Positions 21,566 to 33,000 of a DNA stretch of 40,587 nt are shown in pieces. The stretch's first letter is position 1. Each line of letters begins with the position of its first letter. Origin of the DNA: a virus. The position numbers were made by a program, and so were the translations under genes. Where the stretch lies: positions 1-40,587 of the IMG/VR virus record IMGVR_UViG_3300022200_000124; one strand, given 5' to 3'. The notes below the pieces were generated by a model. The model had not been told where the DNA came from and made no database searches. It saw only the letters and a program-made list of their open reading frames with translations.

Positions 21566-24348
21566 TGACTAAACTTATCCAAACGAGCATGGCAGGTGGC
21601 GAGGTGTCTCCCGCTGTTGCTGCCAGGACAGATATTGAAAAGTACAAGTCATCTCTTGCCGCGTGTGAAAATTATTATGTGAGAACGTCGGGCGGTGTTT
21701 CCAATCGTCCTGGGCTTGAATATGTTTGTGAGGTAAAAGACAGCACAAAGGCTGTTCGACTTATCCCGTTCGAGTTCAACACTGAACAGACCTACATTCT
21801 TGAAGTTGGCAATCTGTATATTCGAGTTATTGTTGACGGCGGTCTTGTTGTAGATTCCTCCGCCATTAAAACAATAACCGGCGCCACTGCTGCCAATCCT
21901 GTTGTTGTTACCTCAACGGCTCATGGACTGTCGAATGGTGATGAGGTGTTTATTTCTTCTGTTGTAGGCATGACAGAATTGAACGGTCGCCAATTCAAAA
22001 TATCAAACGTCACTGCAAATACGTTTGAATTACAGGATATGAGCAGCACCAATGTCGACGGGTCAGGATACACGGCCTACACGTCAGGCGGAACAGCATC
22101 GTTGGTTTATGAAGTCGCGACGCCATATGCAGAGGCCGATCTTTTTGACATCCAATACGTCCAATCTGCTGACATAATGACCTTTACGCACCCTGACTAC
22201 ACCCCACGCGAATTGATACGGACGGGAAACGATGCATGGACGCTATCGGAAATCGTTTTCCAGCCTTCGCAGACATTCCCATTGAATCTTTTGGCGACGG
22301 CAGACACAGTGGGGGCGATCACAGAACGCTACACCGTTACTGCGGTAGGATACGACACTGCGGAGGAGAGCTTAAGGGCCACAGGGTCGTCATGGACAAT
22401 CTCAGGTGCCACTCAGGCTGACCCCGTTGTGATTACGGTAACCGGTCACGGCATTAGCGAAGGAAACGAGTTCCATATTGATGGCGTAGTCGGCATGACT
22501 GAACTTAATGACCAGAGGTTCAAGGCCAACAATGTTACCGCCAATACCATTGAGCTTACGGATAGCTCGGGCAATAATATCGATGGGACGGGATATACAG
22601 CATATTCATCCGGTGGCAGCGCCTATATCACATATTCTGAGATCACCAACGGGGCCAATCCTGCCGACAATACGATTACGTGGGATAAGACAGACGGGGC
22701 AGAGAGCTACAATATTTATAAGTATGAGAACGGTATTTACGGGTTTATTGGCAAGACAGAGGAGCTTACATTCACTGACGACAACATTGAGCCTGATCTG
22801 AGTGACACCCCTCCCAAAACCAGAAACCCGTTTGTTGCTTCTAACTCGTACCCATCGACTGCGGGATTCTTTCAGCAGCGGCGCATCTTTGGCAACTCCA
22901 CAGAAAACCCGCAGCGCAATTGGTTTACGCAGACGGCTAATTTCTACAATATGTCTGTGTCTTCACCGGCCCGTGACAGTGACGCCATAACAGCGACCAT
23001 TGCTGCTTTGAAGGTAAACGAGGTCCGTCACTATATCCCTCTTTCTGATCTAGTGGTTCTTACATCAGGTGGCGAGTGGTTGATATCGGGCGTTGACGAT
23101 TCCATCACGCCAAGCTCCATCCAGGTTAAGCCACAATCCTATTACGGCGCAACATGGCTCAAGCCCATTGTGGCGGGCGATGTCGCTATATTTATGCAGC
23201 CGGGGCAGACTGTGCGTGACCTTGGCTATAAGTTTGAGACAGACGCCTATGCAGGCAACGATATTTCTATCCTGGCTCGCCATTTGTTTGACAATTACAC
23301 CATTGTTGATTGGGATTTTGCACCTGCTCCATATTCGATTTTATGGTGCGTTCGTGATGACGGTACGATGGCGGCGCAAACATACCTTCGTGAACAGGAA
23401 ATTTATGCTTGGCATCGTCACTCGACGCGGGGCAAATTTAAATCTGTAGCGAGTGTTCGCGAGGATGTGGCGGATATCACATACTTTATTGTCGAACGCA
23501 CTGTTGGTGGTGGCACACGAAAATACATTGAGAGAATGGACGAGCGGGATGCTACGGACGTGCAAGATGCATTCTTCGTCGATGCTGGTACCCGCGTCAA
23601 CACGCCGATTACGATCACTGGATTTACTGCCGCTGATCCTGTCGTGATCACTGCCGCCTCTCATGGCCTATCTAATGGCGACACGGTGGATATCAGCGGC
23701 ATCAATATCGAGGATTTGACAACAAACACCGGAGTAGCACCTGCCGACGACCTGAACGGAACCGGATACACTGTGGCTAACGTCACGGCTAACACGTTCG
23801 AGCTACAAAATAACGGAACTGATGTTGATGGCACTGCCTTTGGCACGTATCACGATGGCGGCGAGGTCAGGCTGGCATTCACTACAGTTTCAAATCTTTG
23901 GCATCTAGAAGGCGTCACGGTCACGGTTTTGGCGAATGGGTATGTTGTTCGTGATCTGACGGTTAGCAATGGACAGATAACCCTGCCATATGCCGCAAGT
24001 AGAGTTTCTGTCGGGCTTCCATATGTGGCGGAGATTGAAACACTCCGCATTGACGCTGGGGCCGGAAGCGAGACAGTGCAGGGCAAGGATAAAAAGGTAA
24101 GCAGGCTTACTGTTCGCCTTCAAGACACACTAGGGCTGTGGGCTGGGCCAAATCGCGACGCGATGCACGAAGCTAAATTCGGATTGCCTGCATATTTGGG
24201 GCAACCGCCTGAACTATTCAATGGCGACAAGAATATTACTCTTTCCCCTCATTGGAACAAAACAGGCCAATATGTCATACAACAGCGTGACCCATTGCCA
24301 TCTACTGTGCTATCACTAATCCCAGACGCCATTGTTGGGGGTAACTGA
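21565..24348 (+). CDS. Tail tubular protein B / nozzle with three FCCH-like repeats
   Basis: This 927-residue protein is the nozzle (T7 gp12-like): QTSMAGGEVSPAVAARTDIEKY, GGVSNRPGLEYV and RLIPFEFNTEQTYILE at the start, and NPQRNWFTQ, then TYLREQEIYAWHRH in the core. Three copies of a domain of about 75 residues interrupt it (about 103-180, 278-357, 681-772), each with ADP or ANPV(V)IT..HG, NGD, GMTELN (or a variant), NVTANT(F/I)EL and GYTAY. This repeat resembles the FCCH-type domain seen in phage tail proteins, probably surface beta domains. The core length otherwise fits the family. Confidence 0.9.
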   Translation: MTKLIQTSMAGGEVSPAVAARTDIEKYKSSLAACENYYVRTSGGVSNRPGLEYVCEVKDSTKAVRLIPFEFNTEQTYILEVGNLYIRVIVDGGLVVDSSAIKTITGATAANPVVVTSTAHGLSNGDEVFISSVVGMTELNGRQFKISNVTANTFELQDMSSTNVDGSGYTAYTSGGTASLVYEVATPYAEADLFDIQYVQSADIMTFTHPDYTPRELIRTGNDAWTLSEIVFQPSQTFPLNLLATADTVGAITERYTVTAVGYDTAEESLRATGSSWTISGATQADPVVITVTGHGISEGNEFHIDGVVGMTELNDQRFKANNVTANTIELTDSSGNNIDGTGYTAYSSGGSAYITYSEITNGANPADNTITWDKTDGAESYNIYKYENGIYGFIGKTEELTFTDDNIEPDLSDTPPKTRNPFVASNSYPSTAGFFQQRRIFGNSTENPQRNWFTQTANFYNMSVSSPARDSDAITATIAALKVNEVRHYIPLSDLVVLTSGGEWLISGVDDSITPSSIQVKPQSYYGATWLKPIVAGDVAIFMQPGQTVRDLGYKFETDAYAGNDISILARHLFDNYTIVDWDFAPAPYSILWCVRDDGTMAAQTYLREQEIYAWHRHSTRGKFKSVASVREDVADITYFIVERTVGGGTRKYIERMDERDATDVQDAFFVDAGTRVNTPITITGFTAADPVVITAASHGLSNGDTVDISGINIEDLTTNTGVAPADDLNGTGYTVANVTANTFELQNNGTDVDGTAFGTYHDGGEVRLAFTTVSNLWHLEGVTVTVLANGYVVRDLTVSNGQITLPYAASRVSVGLPYVAEIETLRIDAGAGSETVQGKDKKVSRLTVRLQDTLGLWAGPNRDAMHEAKFGLPAYLGQPPELFNGDKNITLSPHWNKTGQYVIQQRDPLPSTVLSLIPDAIVGGN

Positions 24349-24821
24349 TGAATAAAATAGCCCAAGCAAGTGCCAACATGATCGAGGCCGGAAGCGATAA
24401 AGCCGTCGGTGATGTTCGCCGTCTAGAGCAGGCGATGCGGGAAAACCTCGAAACCATCCACCTCGACACACACCACATAATTCATGCTGGGGTTTATTGC
24501 AGAACAATAATGATCCCAGAGGGTGGGTTGGTTACGGGCGCTCAGATCAAGGTCGATTCCACGGTGATCCTTAGCGGTGACGTGACGCTGTATGTTAATG
24601 GAGCGCCTCGTCGGTTTATTGGATATCACGTATTGCCAGCCGCAGCAGGTCGTAAGCAGGCGGCATTTGCTCATCTCGATACTCATGTCACGATGATCTA
24701 TCACACAGATGCTAAAACTGTATCTGATATTGAAGAAGAATGTACCGACGAGACAGAACTATTGATGTCGAGGTCGAGCCAAGCAAACGACACGTTCCTT
24801 ATCACGAGGGCTGAAAAATGA
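24348..24821 (+). CDS. Cupin-like virion-associated protein
   Basis: The 157-residue protein overlaps the nozzle gene by one base (TGATG) and the next gene by ATGA. After a helical N-terminus it has a cupin-like beta core: HHIIHAGVYCRTIMIPEGGLVTG, then STVILSGDVTLYVNGAPRRF, and MIYHTDAKTVSDIEEE. Similar proteins lie beside tail genes of podovirus-type phages. Metal-binding histidines are not all clear. Function unknown; possibly a tail component. Confidence 0.65.
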   Translation: MNKIAQASANMIEAGSDKAVGDVRRLEQAMRENLETIHLDTHHIIHAGVYCRTIMIPEGGLVTGAQIKVDSTVILSGDVTLYVNGAPRRFIGYHVLPAAAGRKQAAFAHLDTHVTMIYHTDAKTVSDIEEECTDETELLMSRSSQANDTFLITRAEK

Positions 24822-25324
24822 GTTGGATGACAGTAGCAGCCGTTGCGTCGGTAGTTGGGACTGGTGTAGCCACTGTAGGAGCATATCAACAGTCACAGGC
24901 GGCTAAGTCACAGGCCAATTACCAAGCGGCTGTCGCTCGGAACAACGCTATCATTGCTCAACAAAACGCAGCGGATGCGAGAGACAGGGGCAAAGCGGCA
25001 GAGGAAGAACACAGGGACCGAATTGCACAGGCGAAGGGTTCTGTCACTGCGGGTGCTGCCGCTGCTGGTTTCCTAGTCGATGATCCAGGTTCAACCAATG
25101 TTGACCTGCTCGCAGATGTCGCAGAGGCGGGAGAACTTGATATCCAGAAAATTAGGGACAACACAGAGCGAGAGGCCCACCGAGCGCTAGTCCAGGGCGT
25201 GAACTTCACAGCACAGGCAGGGTTGTTTGATGCACAGGCGTCCGCTCAATCACCAATGATGGCAGCCGGTGGCACGTTCTTATCCGGCGCGGCTCAATCG
25301 GCAACGGCAATTTCTAAGGTGTAA
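24818..25324 (+). CDS. Internal virion protein (T7 gp14-like)
   Basis: This 168-residue protein begins with a hydrophobic segment (VAAVASVVGTGVATVGAY, 6-23) and continues with an Ala/Gln-rich helix (QSQAAKSQANYQAAVARNN), the typical sequence of internal virion protein B of T7-like phages. Such proteins leave the head during infection and form a pore in the outer membrane. The middle has a Gly/Ala-rich stretch (GSVTAGAAAAGFLVDDPGST). It is coupled to the cupin-like gene. Confidence 0.87.
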   Translation: MSWMTVAAVASVVGTGVATVGAYQQSQAAKSQANYQAAVARNNAIIAQQNAADARDRGKAAEEEHRDRIAQAKGSVTAGAAAAGFLVDDPGSTNVDLLADVAEAGELDIQKIRDNTEREAHRALVQGVNFTAQAGLFDAQASAQSPMMAAGGTFLSGAAQSATAISKV

Positions 25325-25330
25325 CAGACA

Positions 25331-27079
25331 ATGGCTAAAATCCTCACACCGGCGACTCAAGGCGCTCAGAATATTGGCAGTATCAAGTCAGAGGCAGCCA
25401 ACACGCCGTTCCAGAGCTTTCAGACCAATGCGGATATGTTTGGGGGTGGGCAGGCTAAAAGCTTGTTGCAGGCTGGTGAGGCTTTACAGTCAGGTGCTGA
25501 CTTCCTTACAAAACAGGCTGAAGAAAGGTCTTTGCTGAACAAAATGAATGCAGAGACAGCCGCTGTTCAGTTTGAAAGTGAGCAAAGCAGAAACCTTGCA
25601 CAAAAAAAACTTAGCGGCGCTGCGAATGCAGAACAAGAATACAATGATGCCGCCGAAGAATTTTATTCATCCCAAGATGTTTCTGGGTTGAACGAAAAAG
25701 ATTCGGTCATGTATCGGCATTTTGTCACTCGTTCAAGAAACAACGGTAGAAGCGCAGCCCTCAAGCAGCAGATAATCGAAACGGATAAAAATTTGGTTGC
25801 TACCGCTGAAAATCGTGCAGCCATGTATTCATCTAAGGCTCAAGCACAATATAACAATGGTGTTGTTTACCGTGATTCTGTTGACGCAATAAAGTCTTCA
25901 GAAGCGCTAGTCGGTCAAAAAACAGGCCGCGATCCTGACGTAACAAAGCAGATCATTAAAGATCAGATTAGTGCAATGAATATTGGTCGTATAAAGATGT
26001 CGCTGTCTCTTGGCGACACGGCGACGGCAACAGCAATTTTTGAGAATGGGAAGAGGACCGGCGAGATTGACGGCGACGACTACTCGGCTATTACAGAAAT
26101 GATAGCCAAGGATAGTAGAGCTAAAACCGCGCAATTATTTACGGATAATTTGCTTCTTACAGAAACAAGCGAAGCTGCTGCATTGGCGAAAGTTAGAAGC
26201 TCTTTTTCAGGAGAAGATGAGGTCGCTGTTTTAAAAGAAGTGAAACTGCGCTTTGCTGAGAAGGAGCGCCTGAGAAAGAGAGCCGAAGAAGAAAGGTTCG
26301 ATTTTGTTTCAAAAAAAGCTGCCGACCCTGGCTCTCCACGTTTAACGGAAGTTGAGCTTCATGACCTTAGTGAGCGTGAAAAGAAGTATGTTAAGGCTGT
26401 TGAACAAGATAAGATTTTAAGGGCTGCTGATCCTGATTATGATCGGAAAGGTGACGGTGGGGAAACTTGGAAAAAGTGGCATGACGACTCCTCTGATTGG
26501 GAGAAAGTTGGCAAGATGACTAGGCGTGAGCTAGAAATTGCGTATGAGCTTGGTGTAACCAAGAAGCAATTTGAGGAAACGATAGTAAGGGAATGGCGGG
26601 GGTATCAGCAGGCGTTGGGCAAAAAGGCAGAAGCTGAAGACATGAGCGCGACTGGTGCTAGCGGGATGACTGAACTACAGAGAGTTGCCGCATCCTTCGA
26701 GGTTTCGACTAAATTGAAGAAGAAAGACAGCCCGGAAGCATTTACAGCCTTCCAAGTGGAATACGATGAACGTGTACGTCAAGCTGACGCTCGAAAGCCT
26801 GATGAAAAAGCCAGAATCCTGGATGAGATGGTCAAAGAAAAAATCATATGGGACAAGTCGGATGTGTGGTTAGGGAGCGATGCAGAGCAAAACGTCAGTG
26901 TCCTAACAGAGGAGCAGCGGTTGACCTTCGCCAAGGATGCCGATATCCCATCGAGCCAACGGCAGGCTTTTTCCGATAACTTGGCTAATATCGTTGACGA
27001 TTTGAGGGCGAGTAAGGCTAAGATAAGCAGAGCTAACATCCTAACATTGTTCAAAAACAACCCACATAGATATAAGTGA
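25331..27079 (+). CDS. Internal virion protein (T7 gp15-like)
   Basis: The 582-residue protein is helical, charged and soluble, located between the gp14-like and giant gp16-like proteins, the place of T7 gp15. The N-terminal part (TQGAQNIGSIKSEAAN, then LLQAGEALQSGADFLTKQAEE) and the following helical repeats fit injected proteins that form the periplasmic channel with the next gene product. No enzymatic motif is seen. Confidence 0.8.
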   Translation: MAKILTPATQGAQNIGSIKSEAANTPFQSFQTNADMFGGGQAKSLLQAGEALQSGADFLTKQAEERSLLNKMNAETAAVQFESEQSRNLAQKKLSGAANAEQEYNDAAEEFYSSQDVSGLNEKDSVMYRHFVTRSRNNGRSAALKQQIIETDKNLVATAENRAAMYSSKAQAQYNNGVVYRDSVDAIKSSEALVGQKTGRDPDVTKQIIKDQISAMNIGRIKMSLSLGDTATATAIFENGKRTGEIDGDDYSAITEMIAKDSRAKTAQLFTDNLLLTETSEAAALAKVRSSFSGEDEVAVLKEVKLRFAEKERLRKRAEEERFDFVSKKAADPGSPRLTEVELHDLSEREKKYVKAVEQDKILRAADPDYDRKGDGGETWKKWHDDSSDWEKVGKMTRRELEIAYELGVTKKQFEETIVREWRGYQQALGKKAEAEDMSATGASGMTELQRVAASFEVSTKLKKKDSPEAFTAFQVEYDERVRQADARKPDEKARILDEMVKEKIIWDKSDVWLGSDAEQNVSVLTEEQRLTFAKDADIPSSQRQAFSDNLANIVDDLRASKAKISRANILTLFKNNPHRYK

Positions 27080-27091
27080 AGGTGAGAATTT

Positions 27092-30000
27092 ATGGCTGGT
27101 ATTGAGCTTAATACATCTGGCTTGGAGCTTGAAGAAGATGATCAAGAGGGGCTTGCCGCTCCCTTTGAGCCTAGCACTACAGGCAGCAACGTATTTGAGC
27201 TTAACACTACCGGCCTAGAACTTGAAGGTGGCGATAGTGACGCGCAAAGGCACAAGACAAGAGATGCCGTGAAAATTCCTCCCGTTCAGTACAAGGCTGA
27301 CAAAACGGCTGCTGATGAGGTTGGTGTTGATGTAGGTACTGTCCAGCGTGACAATGGAGAATTAAAACGTGAGGCGAGAGCCAGAGAAATAGCCAGGACT
27401 GTTGAAACAGCCCCGGCGACAAAAGCCTGGATATCGCGAGATGATAATATCAACTATGCCCACGATGATGTCGATAACCTATCAGCCATCGAGAAGGCTT
27501 GGGACTGGTACACTGAAGAGTATCTTTGGGGGGCAATGGGCGCTGCTGGGAAGAGCGTTATAGAGTTTAAAGATGATGTCTCCGTCAATCCAGAGCAAGT
27601 TCCTCTTGGTTTAGCTTCCGGCGCGATCACTGCGCTTGCATCTAGCGTTCACGGTATTGGTAGTGCGAAAGAGGCATTGGATCGCCTTATATCAAGGCCA
27701 ATTGACGCAATCCTTGATACCATCACCGGCACTGAATTTGACTCCGCTGAGTATAGAAAGAATTTGCCGTTGCTGTCTCGCGGGTTAATCAATGTTACAG
27801 AGCCAGTTAAAGAATTTGCTGATGAGCTACGACCAAAAGACAGTGGTTTTGCTTTTGATGTTAGTTCTGGCTTAGGCCAGATGGCAACGCAGATTACCGT
27901 TGCTTTGCTATCTGGTAGCGTATCATCTGCTACAAGTCTCGGAATGCTCTTTGGTCAAGGATCAGACATTCAGGCAGATATGGTAAAGGAGGCTGGTAAA
28001 GAGGGGGATATTGGCGCTGACATTGCTGTTCTTGGCGGCGGGGTAATTACGGCTCTTACCGAGAAATATGGCTTAGAAAACCTCTTGAAACGCATTCCTG
28101 ACAAAGTTAAAGGAAAAATATATCAGGTTCTTGCCGGGGCTGGTTCTGAAGGCGCTCAAGAAATTTTAGAAAATATTGCCCACAACCTAGCTGCATTCGC
28201 TTTATATAATCCAGATCAGAAATTGTTTGATGCCGACACTCTGTACGAGGGTGGCGTTGGCGCTACGGTTGGCGGCATCACTTCAGCCATGATCGGCGGC
28301 GCTCGGGTTGTTGGAGATCGTCGCAGAGCAAAAAAGCGGACCGAAGCCATCAAGGACTTAAACAGCAAGGAATCGAATCTTCGCCAGACTTCCCCAGAAA
28401 AGTACGCTGCCGCGCAGGGTGAGTTCATGCGGAAGTCTGGCATCGAGGATGTTGAGATTGATGCTGAAGGCGTGAAGGTTCTGTTCCAGGATATGCCGGA
28501 CTTTGACCTTGTTGATGCCCAAGAGGTTCAAGAGGCTATTTCTACGGGCGGGACTATTACCATGTCGCCGGAGCAATACTGGTCACTGCCGCAAGATGTT
28601 GTCGATAAGATTGCGCCTAACACCAGCTTCACTGCCGGTGAGATGACAGAGCAGGAATTGACTGAGGTTGACGAGCTTGTCAAAGAGTTTGGCGGCCCTA
28701 TTACCGAGGATGAAGTTGCGGCAGCCCAGGAAAGCATTTCGTCTGAGGATGTGATATTTCAGGAGGTTTACGACCAGCTAATCACAGCCGGTGCGACAGA
28801 TACCGACGCACGGCCCAAGGCTGAACAGATGGCGGCGGTGTTTAATATTTTTGGAGAACGCGCCGGTATCGATCCGCTGAAGGTGGCAGAACGGTTTATG
28901 CCGTCGATCCGCAAGAAGCTGCCAGAGTTTTATACCAGCTACACTCCCGACGCCCAAGACTATCTGCTTGAACGGGTTAAACGTGCGGCAGCCCAGCCCA
29001 CAGAACAGACGGCACTTGGCGAGACACTGCTTGAGTTCATCGCCAAGCGTGGAGGTATCGTTGATCCGAACGGCGAGTTTGATGCAGCCGACATGGCGAC
29101 ATGGCAAAAGGCCAATCCGTTCATAGGCAAGCTGCTTCGTGAGGCACCAGAAAACCTCGGCGCAGCACTGTTCGATGGGACAATCCCTGAGAACATCAAA
29201 GACCTTTCGATCAACGATGTTCGCATTGCAGCGGAGGAGGCTGGATACCTCGAAGAAGGGTCAGAGGACAACGACCTTTTAAACGCCATATCAGAGGAAT
29301 TGCAGGGCAGGCCGGTACATTCGCTCAAAGAACAAGACCCGGAGGCTCTAGCAGAGGCTGAGTCAATCGCAGAGCTATTAGAATACCTTGAGCGCAACGA
29401 TATCCCGCTCGATCTGCCTACGCGAGAAATAAAGGCGCGTATTGCCGCCCTTGAAGAGACACGGCGCGACAGTGACGTTGAGTTGAAGCAAGACCAAGAC
29501 CTTTTGGCTGAGTTGTTGGCTGAGTTTGAGGATATCCCATCTATTCCAGGGCAGACTATTGATGAGGCAATCCAAGAAACGCATAAAGCCAACTTTGAAA
29601 AGCTTAAGAATTTCCGCGATGAGTTTGTTAAAAAGCATGGTAATCGCGATGGTGTCGCCGCTTGGAATGATGAGCGTATTGATGATGAAATAGCAGACAT
29701 TGAACACGTAAGCGGGAACAGAACAAAAGGGCAGATTGGATTTGTTGATCCTCTTGATTTTCTCATGGCTACAAGCGGTTCTGCAAAGGGGGCGCAAAGA
29801 ATATCTGATGAGGCTGGCGATTTGCGAGTTGATGATCTCCGGGGTGAGCGAGTTTCTCCATATCTGAACATTGACAACAACGGCAAGATATTTGGGCATG
29901 AAGGACGCCATAGGATGATAGCACTTGCCAAGGCTGGCGTTAAACGCGCACCCGTGATGATACGTCACTTAGATGGCGAATATAAGAGTTTTAAATTTTC

Positions 30001-33000
30001 CAAAAAAGAAAGTTTTCAAGGTCAGGAGTTCAGCACTGGGGAGAGTTTGCCGGTTGAGATAAATGATTTGTATTCTGCTGAATTTGGGCAGATGCAAAAC
30101 ATTAAGGACGCGATGCCTTCTGATCCACAGGTTCTATTCCAGCCGGGAAACCCAGCATTCGATGCTTGGTTCGGTGATTCGAAGGTTGTGGATGAGAATG
30201 GTGAGCCGTTGGTGGTTTATCATGGGACTAAAGCGACTGTTGATGATGATTTTGCATTTGATCCAAAAAAACAATCTGATGAAACAAGACTTTCACAACA
30301 AGGTGTTGGTTTCTATTTCACAGAAAATAAAAAACAAGCATCTGGTTATGGTAAACCAGAGGCTATGTATTTATCTGTTCAAAACCCGCTAGAATTAAAG
30401 AGAGGCGACAACCAAAATATCACAAGAGATATGGCTATAGAGTTGTTTTCCCGTGGGAATAATGCTTTTTTTTACGATAGATGGATAGATTTCCAAACAG
30501 GGGTGGACACACATGGGATGAGCCTATCCGAAAAGGCGGCTGTTTTTGTTGATTACATAATGGAGGCTAGAGGCAGTGCCGATGGAACAGATAAACTCTT
30601 AGTAAAAGAGATTAAACGTGCGTATAAGTCTTATGGGGATGATAACGGCTACACGCAAATGCTTTCTGACTTCATAGAGGTTACGGGATTTGACGGTGCT
30701 GTCGAAAAGATAAACGATGACACAACAGTCTACACAGCTATTTCTCCCACCCAGATCAAATCAGTAAACAACCGTGGCACATTCGATCCGAATGATGCGC
30801 GGATTTTGTATCAGGAGGCACAGTCAACTGTCTTTTTCCAGAAAGCAGCGAAAGAAGACAAAATATCTATCACTCTTGGTAATCTTGACTATGTGAAAGA
30901 AAACTATCCAGATCATTATGCTTCAATTGAGGCGCAACTTGGCAAAATGACCGCGACAGAGGCAAAGCGTGTTCGTGATACCCTGGAGGCACACAAAGGC
31001 ACACAATGGTCTTTAGCGGCAATACGCTCTCTGGTTATCAGGGACATTTTGCACAGATCAAGAGATGGACAAAGCATCGATGATATTGCAGATGGAAAAT
31101 TCTGGTCTGTAGAAGAGAAAGTTGATTGGCGCAATACGAGCATCGTAAAGGCGTTTGCTGGTGGGCCTGAACAGATTGTAATAAAAGCTCAAGGTTACAA
31201 TTTCTTTGGCAACAACAGAAAAGCTGAAAACGATTTTAGCGGATCATTTCTTAATTGTGACCCGTCAACAGCCTGTGCCACTTACTGTTATTCTGCCGGT
31301 GGATCAGGTGGTGCGCCTAATGGCCTGATGAAGGCTGAGTTCACAGAATATATGGCAAATAACCATCCTGATGTTTTGGCGGATCGTCTTTCTGTTTATG
31401 CACATTTGCCTGCTGGCCTAAATGGCTTGGCTCTGCGTATGAACGAAAAGGGTGATCTGTCAGAAGCGCAACTAAAGCTTATCAAAGAGCTAAACAAGCG
31501 CGGTATTAGGCTGCAAATATTTTCTAAGCGTCCTGAACATCTGCGAAAAGTTTCTGATTTTAACTGGCGTTCCCTATCCATTGATGAGACTAATATGGAC
31601 AAGGCGCTGGATAACCCAGACCTTTCTATTGCACTGATCGTTACAGACAATTTGCCTGCTGATTTCGTTTCCAAAATAAAAGATCGGCTGAATGTCGTTC
31701 TCCCAGTAAACCTGAAGGGTAATTCTTGGACACGCGAACAGGTTCTGAGAATGTATCCAGAGTCCAAAAAAGAAGTTAGCAATGCTCTCTGCCCTGTTGA
31801 GGCGGGCAAAAAATCTATCGGCACCAAAGACACAACCTTTGCAACTGTTATTTCTGGACTAAAAAAACAATCTGGTACAAAATACTGGACTTGCACTGCT
31901 TGTGACAAGCTTGGTTCTGCTGGTTGCTTCCACGGCAAAAACAAATCCGAGACAGTGCGTAAGGCCGCAAACCACTTCGCCGCCACTGAACATCAAAGCG
32001 AGGCAGACGCCAACAAAATTCGCTCCAGTATTGAAATGAATTTGTTCGCGCTTTTAGAGGAGAAGGAAATTGATAGAGGACAATTGGAAGACATTCTTGG
32101 AATCCTCAATGGAAAGCCTGAAGGTTCACAGCGCGAGCCTAACCCCAGCGCAGCAGAAGTCAGCACTCTTGGCGATATCGAAGGAAGTACAGTCGATGAA
32201 GGCGGCAGACGCGAAGCTGGAAGCCTTGCAGGCGGCACAGAGCTAGAACAGCGCGAGAAAGACGAAGCCCGAGGCTCCATTGTCTTTGGCGAAAACCTTG
32301 ACGAGATTGTTATCAATCTGTTCAAGGCCGAGAATCTTTCCACATTTCTACATGAATCCGGTCACCTTTACCTTGAGATGATGTCAGAGCTTTCGCAGCT
32401 TGATAGCGCATCTCAGGGTTTAAAGGATGATATGGCTACGGTGCGCGATTGGCTTGGCGTTGCTCCAGGTGAGTCGTTCACGACAGAGCATCACGAAAAA
32501 TGGGCAGAAACCTACGAGAAGTATCTGATGGAGGGCAACGCGCCATCCGTCAAGCTGCTGTCGGCCTTTGCTAAGTTTAGTTCCTGGCTGTCGGTGATCT
32601 ATAAAAAATTTGGTCTTCGCCGCGCTGATCTCAACGATGATATTCGTGGCGTGATGGATCGTATGCTTGCCAGTGAATCCGAGATCGAACAGGCTCGGGG
32701 CTTTGCTAGCATGGAGCCGCTGTTTGCTGATGCTGAACAGATGGGCGTCACGCAAGAGCAATTCGAGAAGTACATCCTGGACAAAGAACGGGCGCAGGAG
32801 GCCCAGACGGCAGAGCTTGTCGCCAGGACATTGCAGGATGTAAAGCGCGAGAACACAAAATGGTGGAATGCTGAAGAAAAAGCGACGGCAAAGATTATTG
32901 AAGCCGAATTAGACGAGGATGTTACATGGAGGGCGATGTTCACTATCAGGCGTAACAAACTGCCGTCTGGTGAACCTTTGCCTGCGTATCTTCCTGAAGG

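Noticed and set aside
28960-29931. 323-codon minus-strand open frame inside the giant gene
   Set aside because: It is Ser/Arg-rich and antisense to the well-supported polyvalent protein, with no binding site or neighbours; a shadow frame.
31396-31986. 196-codon minus-strand open frame
   Set aside because: Antisense to the Gp88-like domain, whose cysteine motifs support the plus frame.
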